Positions 1 to 5,881 of a stretch of DNA of 13,414 bases are shown one piece after another. This stretch comes from RGIG3009 sp964389495. Lineage in GTDB: Bacteria > Bacillota > Clostridia > Oscillospirales > Acutalibacteraceae. Position numbers and translations under genes: made by a program. The notes under the pieces were generated by a model. That model was not told where the DNA came from, searched no databases, and saw only the letters and a program-made list of their open reading frames with translations. Within the stretch, counting starts at the first letter, position 1. Every line of letters starts with the position of its first letter. The stretch lies in NCBI GenBank assembly GCA_964389495.1, contig CAYMDU010000043.1, forward strand, positions 1 through 13,414. Direction: 5' to 3'.

Positions 1-1
1 C

Positions 2-322
2 ACCACCATTTCGGCAGGGCAAAAACAGCTTCTCACCATTGCCCGCGCCATGTTGCAGGATGCGCCGATGTTGATTTTGGATGAGGCGACATCTTCGGTT
101 GACACACGAACGGAAGTAATTATCCAAAAAGCCATGGATGAGCTAACCAAGGGCAGAACCAGTTTTGTGATTGCGCACCGATTGTCCACCATTCGCAACG
201 CCGATTTGATTCTTGTTATGAAAGACGGCGATGTGATTGAAAGCGGCAACCACGAGGAACTGATGAAGCGGGGCGGTTTCTACAAGGCTCTGTATAACAG
301 CCAATTTGAACAAACAGCATAG
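2..322 (+). CDS. ABC exporter, C-terminal part of ATP-binding domain (5' truncated by window edge)
   Basis: The frame is open from the window edge (first full codon at base 2), so only about the last 106 residues are seen. They form the second half of an ABC ATPase domain: the signature ISAGQKQ at residues 3-9, Walker B LILDEA with the catalytic Glu, a D-loop SSVD, and the H-loop His in IAHRLST. The order and the tail (GNHEELMKRGGFYKALYNSQ) are typical of type-IV (ABCB-like) exporter half-transporters, where the NBD follows a membrane domain. It ends at TAG just before a strong terminator. It converges on the minus-strand operon and is not part of it. Signature variants of the ISAGQ kind are common in one half of heterodimeric exporters, so a partner gene probably lies to the left; that is inference. 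Substrate unknown. Confidence 0.93.
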   Translation, partial: TTISAGQKQLLTIARAMLQDAPMLILDEATSSVDTRTEVIIQKAMDELTKGRTSFVIAHRLSTIRNADLILVMKDGDVIESGNHEELMKRGGFYKALYNSQFEQTA

Positions 323-334
323 GCTTCATAGAGA

Positions 335-373
335 AAAAACACAACCACCGGCACGGCCGGTGGTTGTGTTTTT
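335..373. terminator. Bidirectional rho-independent terminator
   Basis: A near-perfect 17-bp inverted repeat (arms 335-351 and 357-373, loop of about 5) has a GC-rich core ACCACCGG/CCGGTGGT and A/T-rich bases. On the plus strand the stem runs into GTGTTTTTA. On the minus strand it ends in GTTTTTTC. It therefore fits termination of both the plus-strand ABC gene (stop 322) and the convergent reductase gene (stop 407). Confidence 0.9.
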
Positions 374-406
374 ATAGTTCTTGACAGTGCGCACGCTTTG
401 GTCGGT

Positions 407-1285
407 TTACTTGGATGCGGTTTCTGCTTTTTCCGATTCGGCCAAATAATCCAGAATACTGTGAGCCGCCACATTTCCTTCGCCCACGGCCTTGGTGTAT
501 TGGTAGGGCCGACCGGTACAATCGCCGGCAGCATACACACCGGGCAGGTTGGTGGCCATGGAGCGGTTCACCACAATTCGCCCGCCGTCGGTTTCGATTT
601 TCGGGAGCAGGGTTGCCAACGATACGCTGTCGCGAAGGCAGAATACGCCGTCCACGGTTATCACATCGCCGTTTTGCAACTCCACGCCGGAAACCCGCTT
701 TTCGCCCACAATGGCTTTGGCTTTCCTTCCCATGATGGTTACATTTTCGGGCAGAGTGCCAAGATTTTGGTAGGTGGCAAAATAGTAAACCGTTTTTGCC
801 AGGTCGGCCAAGTAGCGTACTTCGTGTTCAAACCGGGCATTGTTGCAAACAACGGCAATGGTTTTCCCTTGGTATAATCCGCCGTCGCAGGTGGCACAAT
901 AGCTAACGCCCCGTCCCACTTTTTCCTGTTCGCCTGGCAGTGTACCGGTAACGGCAACGCCGGTTGCCAAAAGAACGGTTTTGGCTTCGTAAAAATCGTT
1001 GCCCGCCATGATAGCGTAGTGCGTTCCCATCGAAACAACGGAGTTTACCATCTGTTCGATAATATCCAAGCCGGCTGCTTGCACTTGCTTTTGAAATGTT
1101 TCGTTCAGCGCTGCACCGGACACATCGATAAAGCCGGGATAGTTGGAAATGCGCTCGGCTTTGGTCACCTTTTCGCTGAGTTTCTTGCTGCCTACCCAGA
1201 TGAAGTTTTTGTTGTGAATTTTCAAATTCAGCGCGGCAGACAGGCCGGCAGGACCGGTGCCGATGATTGCTGCATCATACATCAT
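407..1285 (-). CDS. trxB: Thioredoxin reductase-like FAD flavoprotein lacking canonical NADPH motifs
   Basis: A 292-residue protein with low-molecular-weight thioredoxin reductase architecture. It has an N-terminal FAD dinucleotide site GTGPAG (residues 9-14), an ATG motif in LLATGV (about 105-110), a redox-active C130-A-T-C133, and the C-terminal FAD motif YAAGD (251-255) followed by GEGNVAAHS. Its role would be to reduce thioredoxin, and a thioredoxin gene lies two genes upstream. Oddly, the second nucleotide-binding site, normally GGGxSA with a downstream HRRxxxR, reads AVVCNNARFEHE (144-155) with no HRR motif. NADPH use is therefore doubtful, and it may belong to the ferredoxin/flavin-dependent reductases known in clostridia. 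A longer frame begins with TTG at 1300, but the AGGAGAG ribosome site at 1296-1290 lies inside it, so ATG at 1285 is chosen; the adjacent ATG at 1282 is possible. The symbol is at family level. Confidence 0.9.
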   Translation of the reverse strand: MMYDAAIIGTGPAGLSAALNLKIHNKNFIWVGSKKLSEKVTKAERISNYPGFIDVSGAALNETFQKQVQAAGLDIIEQMVNSVVSMGTHYAIMAGNDFYEAKTVLLATGVAVTGTLPGEQEKVGRGVSYCATCDGGLYQGKTIAVVCNNARFEHEVRYLADLAKTVYYFATYQNLGTLPENVTIMGRKAKAIVGEKRVSGVELQNGDVITVDGVFCLRDSVSLATLLPKIETDGGRIVVNRSMATNLPGVYAAGDCTGRPYQYTKAVGEGNVAAHSILDYLAESEKAETASK

Positions 1286-1289
1286 AATT

Positions 1290-1296
1290 CTCTCCT
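1290..1296 (-). promoter_or_regulatory. Ribosome binding site deciding the reductase start
   Basis: On the minus strand AGGAGAG is followed by AATT and then ATGATG. It lies within the coding part of the longer TTG-initiated frame, so it supports starting at 1285. Confidence 0.8.
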
Positions 1297-1306
1297 GCAA
1301 AATAAT

Positions 1307-1335
1307 CGGGATGAGTGTGAAACACGCCCATCCCG
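1307..1335 (-). terminator. Intergenic hairpin, weak terminator or attenuator
   Basis: Arms CGGGATG (1307-1313) and CATCCCG (1329-1335) pair, followed after a small asymmetric internal loop by GTGT/ACAC around a 3-base loop. Read on the minus strand the stem is followed by ATTATTTT. It lies between the lipoprotein stop (1349) and the reductase ribosome site (1296). No promoter was found between the two genes, so partial termination with read-through, or an RNA processing or stability element, is more likely than a full stop. Confidence 0.5.
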
Positions 1336-1348
1336 TTGTTGGTATTCC

Positions 1349-1927
1349 TTAGGCTTCGGGCACAGTCCAGCCGGTGATAGCGTTGCCGTTCACGGTAACC
1401 GTGGTTCCCGCCGGTGCCATATCCAAAATGGCGTTGGTATCGTCGGAATACCAAGAGCCGTTCGTACCATCACCGTTAAAGCTGAAACAGTTGTAGGCCG
1501 CATCGGACGAATACTTGGAACCGGCCGTATAGGACGCATCGCCCATTTCGGCGGCTTTTAAAGTGTAGGTTCCGTTTTCATATTCGGAAGTGCCGACAAT
1601 GCCCCAGTTAAAGTTAAAATAGTCGGCCGCGGCGGTGTCGGTTTGGTTGGGATTGAAATAGTGGGCAACCAAGGTGTAGTCGGTTCCGTACTCAATGAGG
1701 AAGGTGAGTTCCAAACGCATTTCACCGGCCAGACCTTGGCGGACATCCGCCGGCAGAAATTGATAGGCAGGCAGGGCGTTCAGCACATCCGTTCCACTTT
1801 CCACATCGTAGATGGCAATGTAGGTTTTTTCGTTGGGGCCTTGGGACGAATTGCCTCCGCCGCAGGCTGTCAGGGACAGAACCGTCACCGTTGCCAGAAT
1901 CAGTGCAACCAGTTTTTTTGCTTTCAT
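1349..1927 (-). CDS. Predicted secreted lipoprotein, unknown function (thioredoxin-operon member)
   Basis: A 192-residue protein starting MKAKKLVALILATV: a positively charged n-region, a hydrophobic stretch and the lipobox LTAC, with the lipidated Cys at residue 22. It should be exported by Sec, processed by signal peptidase II and anchored on the outer face of the membrane. After a Gly/Ser linker the mature part is rich in Thr, Tyr, Asn and Gly with alternating short strands (for example EYENGTYTLKAAEMG), which suggests a small beta-barrel or beta-sandwich. I do not recognise a family. AGGAGG sits 8 bases before the ATG, and the gene starts 18 bases after the thioredoxin stop, so it is probably in the same transcript. 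The mature part contains a Cys at about residue 149 but no CxxC. A substrate-binding or stress-sensing role would be a guess. Confidence 0.85.
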   Translation of the reverse strand: MKAKKLVALILATVTVLSLTACGGGNSSQGPNEKTYIAIYDVESGTDVLNALPAYQFLPADVRQGLAGEMRLELTFLIEYGTDYTLVAHYFNPNQTDTAAADYFNFNWGIVGTSEYENGTYTLKAAEMGDASYTAGSKYSSDAAYNCFSFNGDGTNGSWYSDDTNAILDMAPAGTTVTVNGNAITGWTVPEA

Positions 1928-1945
1928 GTTACATTCCTCCTAATT

Positions 1946-2260
1946 TTATCCGTAGTAATATTCGCTGATCTTATCCATCACTTCTTCTTGACTCATAAGA
2001 CCGACGATGCGTTCCAAAATTTTGCCGTCTTTCACAAAGAAAATGGTGGGCACGGCATCAATCTCGTTTTCCTGCCCCAGTTTGGGGAAGAAGGTGGTGT
2101 TCACCTTAACAATGTTCACAAAGGGCAATTCATAAGTAATCTCTTCCAGAGTTCGGGAAAACAACTTGCAGGGACCGCAGGTTTCGGAATAGAAGTCCAC
2201 AATGGTGAACCCCTCGCTTAACAATTCGTTGTAGTTTTCATAATTGGCCAAAGAAATCAT
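1946..2260 (-). CDS. trxA: Thioredoxin
   Basis: A 104-residue protein, the usual length for a single-domain thioredoxin. It has a beta strand TIVDFYSE leading to the active site C28-G-P-C31, and the cis-proline loop VPT (Pro71) before FFVKDGK, with a glycine-rich turn and C-terminal helix after it. The usual Trp before the first active-site Cys is Thr (ETCGPC instead of WCGPC), which can alter the redox potential or partner choice. There is no signal peptide, so it acts in the cytoplasm as a dithiol reductant. Its ATG overlaps the stop of the upstream trigger-factor-like gene (ATGA), and its ribosome site AGGAGA lies inside that gene, so the two are translationally coupled. This close coupling suggests a dedicated partner and not only a housekeeping pool. 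A thioredoxin-reductase-like gene lies downstream. Confidence 0.95.
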   Translation of the reverse strand: MISLANYENYNELLSEGFTIVDFYSETCGPCKLFSRTLEEITYELPFVNIVKVNTTFFPKLGQENEIDAVPTIFFVKDGKILERIVGLMSQEEVMDKISEYYYG

Positions 2261-3195
2261 TGTAGTTTCTCCTTTACATAGTCATACGCATAGTTTGTCA
2301 ACAAATCCGTGTAATACTCACTGCATTTCTGCCGAACGAAAACCGGGAAAGTATAGGTGCTTTCCAAGTCCGGGGGAACCACGCCTTCACGCATGGAAGC
2401 CAGCTCTTGTTGATATTGTTCCTTTGTCGGTTCCTGCTTGGCACGGCACAGCTCGTCGTAGCCCAGCGTGGCGGTGTATACATCCTGTTCGGACAATTTT
2501 GCAAACCAGTCAATGTAGGCCTGCGCCGTGGGATAGCCCAGCAGTTCCTCGGCCTGTTCATCGGTCATGGTATCCAGGGGAATTCCGTTCATGTCCCACA
2601 TTTCACGCACCGACCGTTCACCGGATTCTCTGGCGGCGGACAGTTCCTCGGCATCAATGGCAAATTCACTGTGCGCAATCACCTGTTCGGTGAGATAGAC
2701 GGCTGCTTCCTGCGCGGTCATTTGCAGGAGCTGTTGTATTTGCTCTTGGCGGTACCACTCACGCAGGTCGTTCACCGTGTGCATTTCGGAAAAATGCGAC
2801 TCCACAAAGGCATCATCAATCACCGGAACATGTCGGCGCTGGGCCGAACATACGGTAACGGTCACCGCGGTTTCGGCAACAGACACGGTTGCGGTTTGGC
2901 CAACCGTCATGCCCACAAGCCGGTTTTCCAGTTCGCGGTTGTACAGCCCTTTTCCCACATTCACCGTTACCGATGCCTTGTTAAATCGCGGATTGTCCGA
3001 TGTGCAGGAAAAGGTGACAGAATCGCCGACTTCCACAGACGTCACATTGTCCAGCCCGGCAAACTTTTTGCGGATGTAGTCGAATCCTTCTTGGATAAAT
3101 TCTTCGGTGGTTTCACACGGGCTGCAAAAGTCCGACAAATCCACCCGGCGGTAATCGTAGGCACGAATTACCCGAGAACGAAGGGGGGCACTCAC
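2257..3195 (-). CDS. Trigger-factor-like protein B (FKBP-like plus C-terminal chaperone domain, no ribosome-binding domain), with CSPC motif
   Basis: A 312-residue cytoplasmic protein. Residues about 55-125 resemble the FKBP-type domain of trigger factor: VGDSVTFSC, PRFNK (69-73), then LENRLVGMTVGQ (89-100), matching the family's LVGMKxGE turn. It is followed by the trigger-factor-like linker RRHVPVIDDAFVESHF and a helical chaperone-like domain (LTEQVIAHSEFAIDAEEL). The flap normally present between the GMxxGE turn and the last FKBP strand is largely missing, so isomerase activity is doubtful. The N-terminal ribosome-docking domain is absent. Residues 24-27 are Cys-Ser-Pro-Cys (bases 3115-3126), a possible redox pair absent from its paralog. 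The start is GTG at 3195, 7 bases after AGGAGG and overlapping the upstream stop (GTGA); a TTG at 3201 lies too close to that site. The 3' end overlaps the thioredoxin start. Holdase or substrate delivery is inferred. Confidence 0.85.
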   Translation of the reverse strand: MSAPLRSRVIRAYDYRRVDLSDFCSPCETTEEFIQEGFDYIRKKFAGLDNVTSVEVGDSVTFSCTSDNPRFNKASVTVNVGKGLYNRELENRLVGMTVGQTATVSVAETAVTVTVCSAQRRHVPVIDDAFVESHFSEMHTVNDLREWYRQEQIQQLLQMTAQEAAVYLTEQVIAHSEFAIDAEELSAARESGERSVREMWDMNGIPLDTMTDEQAEELLGYPTAQAYIDWFAKLSEQDVYTATLGYDELCRAKQEPTKEQYQQELASMREGVVPPDLESTYTFPVFVRQKCSEYYTDLLTNYAYDYVKEKLQ

Positions 3196-4139
3196 AGGCA
3201 AACCTCCTTCAATTTTCGCATGGCATAGGCTTCCAAAAGGTCCAGATAATAGCCGTTGTAACTGTCAATGGCAAACTTGGTGGGGGAGTTCTCCCGCCGG
3301 ATTTCTTCTTCGCTTCGTCCGGTGGCATCCACCAACCGGGCGATGTCTGCTTCGTACTGTTCCATGGTGACTGCTTTGCCGGCTTGCTCCATAAGAATAC
3401 AGCCGATGACCGCGGATTTCAAAGACCCCACCGCCGTAATACGAAGGTGCTCTTCCATGGAACTGCGAGGCATCCAAAAGGCCTCTTGGAATTCGTCGTC
3501 GCTCAGCTCGTCAAGAGAGCGACCCGCCAAAGCCGAAGAATTTTTCAAAATCGAAAGGTTCCCCGCATAGGTTATTGCCAACTCCGATTCATCCAATTCA
3601 AATTCCGATGTTTCAATAACCCGGCCGGCAATATAGGCAAACACTTCGTCTGCCTGGTCTTCCAGTTCTTCGTCGAACTGATGTCCCTTGCACCAGAAAT
3701 AGGCATCTTCCACAGTGTCCACGCCGTCGATTCCGGCACTTTTCACCAGATCGTCGGTTAATTCCGGAATCAGCTGACGGGAAATGGACTCAATCTGTAC
3801 GGTGACAGGGTCGCCTTTCACCGTGGCGGTCACGTCCTGTCCAACGGCTGCGCCAATCAACTGCTGTTCCAGTTCTTTGGTGAACAGCCCCAACCCAATG
3901 CGAACCACAATATGTTGCTTGTTGAAGCGGGGGATAGGGCTTTGGCAGCTCAGAGTAACATGGTCTTGGTCTGCCACACGGTCGGCTTGAACAACCGTGG
4001 CAAACCGCTTGCGGAAGTTGAGAACATCGTGTTCGTATTGCTTTTCGTCCACCTGCAAAGGAAGTGCAAAGCGGCTGATATCCACGGCGTGGTAATCCGC
4101 CACGGAAAGAGCTTTCGATTTCAGTTTGATATTGTTCAT
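3192..4139 (-). CDS. Trigger-factor-like protein A (FKBP-like plus C-terminal chaperone domain, no ribosome-binding domain)
   Basis: A 315-residue paralog of the next gene, colinear over its length. Shared landmarks include VDISRF against VDLSDF, PRFNK (70-74), LEQQLIGAAVGQ (90-101) against LENRLVGMTVGQ, and the helix IAGRVIETSEFELDESEL (170-187), which closely resembles the start of the trigger factor C-terminal domain. It lacks the about 110-residue ribosome-binding domain with its GFRxGK loop, and the FKBP flap is shortened, so it is unlikely to be the housekeeping trigger factor. At the position of the CSPC motif of its paralog it has ALPL. The C-terminal half is acidic and helical. No signal peptide or membrane segment is seen. 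ATG at 4139 overlaps the last base of the upstream ABC gene stop (TAATG), with GGAGGT 9 bases upstream. The two copies are well diverged, so the duplication is old. They may form a heteromer; that is inference. Confidence 0.85.
   Translation of the reverse strand: MNNIKLKSKALSVADYHAVDISRFALPLQVDEKQYEHDVLNFRKRFATVVQADRVADQDHVTLSCQSPIPRFNKQHIVVRIGLGLFTKELEQQLIGAAVGQDVTATVKGDPVTVQIESISRQLIPELTDDLVKSAGIDGVDTVEDAYFWCKGHQFDEELEDQADEVFAYIAGRVIETSEFELDESELAITYAGNLSILKNSSALAGRSLDELSDDEFQEAFWMPRSSMEEHLRITAVGSLKSAVIGCILMEQAGKAVTMEQYEADIARLVDATGRSEEEIRRENSPTKFAIDSYNGYYLDLLEAYAMRKLKEVCL
3203..3208 (-). promoter_or_regulatory. Ribosome binding site deciding the start of trigger-factor-like gene B
   Basis: AGGAGG on the minus strand lies inside the last codons of trigger-factor-like gene A. 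It has 7 bases to the GTG at 3195 but only 1 base to the TTG at 3201, so it favours GTG. Confidence 0.8.
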
Positions 4140-5881
4140 TAACCAACTACCTCCATCAATAGGGCATCCTGAATTGCACGGTATGTTTCGCTGCTGTTGC
4201 GAACTTCTTCCACGGTGCCTTCCGCTTCCACCGAACCGTCTTTAATCACCACAATATGGTCGGCCGTGTTAATCACCTCGTTGTCGTGACTGATCAAAAT
4301 GGTGGTTTTGCCTTCCATGCGGTTGCGCACATGGCGCCAGATGGCCCTTTCCGTGTTGTTATCAATACCGCTGGTGGCTTCGTCCATAATCAAATAATCC
4401 GGTTGTTTCAGTAAAGCACGGGCAATGGCCATTCGCTGCTGCTGACCGCCGGAGAAATCCGGAGCAAACGGGTCGATCATGGTGTGGAAGCCGTCCTCTT
4501 TCTCTTGAATAAACTCCAAGGCGTCGGCATCTTTGGCCGCGGCATACAGCATGTTGTCGGTATATTCCGCGGGTGCGCCGTAGGCCAGATTTTCCCAAAC
4601 AGTTCCTTTCACCAACTGGTTGCCTTGGAACACATAGCCCAACCGATCCCGCCAGTGATAAAGATCCAGATCGTTCAAATCGGTGCCGCCCACCGTAATG
4701 CAGCCATCCGCCGGCGTATCAAACCGTTCCAATAACCGCATAACGGTGGATTTGCCGCAACCGTTTTCTCCCACAATGGCGGTTACCTTTCCGCCGGGAA
4801 TGGTGAAACTCGCATCACGAAGAACGGATTTTCCGCTTTCGTCGTAGCGGAAGAACACATGAGAGAACACAATATCCTGCCCGGCTTCGGCCTTGATGCC
4901 GCCCGCCGTCATTTGTTCTTCTTCCGTGTCGATCAGTTCGGCCAGCTTTTCGCAGCCGCCGTGTGACGCTTTGATCGATTGCCAAATGCCCAGAAGAAGT
5001 GTCACATTTTCCATCACGATTTCAAAATAGCCTTTCAGACTGATAAGCTCCGACACCGACATATCCCCGGTTCGAACAAAGGCAGAACCAACCCACATAA
5101 CCACAATGATGCTGATGTAATGGGCAATCGAGGTGATGGGAGTGCTCAGTGCAAAGAGTGTCCAGTAGCGGACATCGGCTTTGTATTTGCCCTGGTTGAT
5201 AGCCACGGCCTTTTGATATTCTTTCTCCTCCATGTTGTTCATTTTAATGTACTTCACATTGGGAAGACGCTCACCGTAGTAGCCGGTCACTTTGGCATAG
5301 GCATCGTTCAGCAGTTTGTTCATTTTGTATTGCAACTTGCCGACAATCCAGGCACAGATAATCAAAACCGGAATGGTGACAACCACCAGCCAAGCAAAGT
5401 TGGCATAAATATCCACCACTTCTTTGATTGCCACATAGCAACCGTAGCCGATGCTGAAAATTTGAATCAACGCGGTGAGTGCCCGGTAGGCAAAGGTGGT
5501 ATCTTTGGTGATACGGGAAACAAACGTTTGCGGTTCTTCTTTTTCAAAAGTGGTAATCGGCAGGTGCAGCAACTTGCGCCACATATTGCGGCGAACACTG
5601 CGGGCCATGCTGGCGCCGCCCATGCCGTTCACGGCATCGTAACCGCTGTCCAAAATGTTATAAATCACCGTGATCAGCACAAACGATACCAGCCAACCGC
5701 CGGATTTCATGGTGCCGGTGTCCACGGCACTGGCATAGGGAACAGAGATTACTGCTAACCATTGCGTGCCCAAAGAAAACAGAACCACCAAAATCAGCCA
5801 AAACCACGGGATTTTTGCGGCTTTATAAATTTTTAGCAGCGAGTTCCAGGAAGCGGTTTTTTCTTTGTTTTTGGTTTTCAT
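4139..5881 (-). CDS. ABC exporter half-transporter (membrane domain plus ATPase), second of a pair
   Basis: A 580-residue exporter-type protein. The membrane domain spans about residues 25-310, with hydrophobic segments near 27-50, 64-76, 135-155, 160-182, 245-275 and 285-300. The ATPase domain has Walker A GENGCGKST (371-379), Q-loop Gln419, signature FSGGQ (476-480), Walker B LIMDEA with catalytic Glu501, D-loop SGID and H-loop His532. All catalytic residues are present. The start ATG (5881) overlaps the stop of the preceding ABC gene (ATGA), with AGGAGG 7 bases upstream. Two adjacent, unequal half-transporters in one operon usually form a heterodimer, and that is my reading here. There is no N-terminal C39 peptidase domain, so it would not itself trim a leader peptide. 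Drug, lipid and peptide export are all possible; the neighbouring chaperone-like and thioredoxin genes lean weakly toward a peptide or stress function. Confidence 0.93.
   Translation of the reverse strand: MKTKNKEKTASWNSLLKIYKAAKIPWFWLILVVLFSLGTQWLAVISVPYASAVDTGTMKSGGWLVSFVLITVIYNILDSGYDAVNGMGGASMARSVRRNMWRKLLHLPITTFEKEEPQTFVSRITKDTTFAYRALTALIQIFSIGYGCYVAIKEVVDIYANFAWLVVVTIPVLIICAWIVGKLQYKMNKLLNDAYAKVTGYYGERLPNVKYIKMNNMEEKEYQKAVAINQGKYKADVRYWTLFALSTPITSIAHYISIIVVMWVGSAFVRTGDMSVSELISLKGYFEIVMENVTLLLGIWQSIKASHGGCEKLAELIDTEEEQMTAGGIKAEAGQDIVFSHVFFRYDESGKSVLRDASFTIPGGKVTAIVGENGCGKSTVMRLLERFDTPADGCITVGGTDLNDLDLYHWRDRLGYVFQGNQLVKGTVWENLAYGAPAEYTDNMLYAAAKDADALEFIQEKEDGFHTMIDPFAPDFSGGQQQRMAIARALLKQPDYLIMDEATSGIDNNTERAIWRHVRNRMEGKTTILISHDNEVINTADHIVVIKDGSVEAEGTVEEVRNSSETYRAIQDALLMEVVG

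Noticed and set aside
407..1561. Long plus-strand open frames across 398-877 and 1019-1561
   Set aside because: They are antisense shadows of the reductase and lipoprotein genes, with no family features or ribosome sites.
2257..4139. Housekeeping trigger factor (tig)
   Set aside because: Both proteins are about 110 residues shorter, lack the ribosome-binding domain and FKBP flap, and are not next to clpP/clpX.
4979..5758. 259-codon plus-strand open frame, rich in His and Asn
   Set aside because: It lies antisense to the ABC gene at 4139-5881, whose motifs are unambiguous; the odd composition is what antisense reading of a membrane domain gives.
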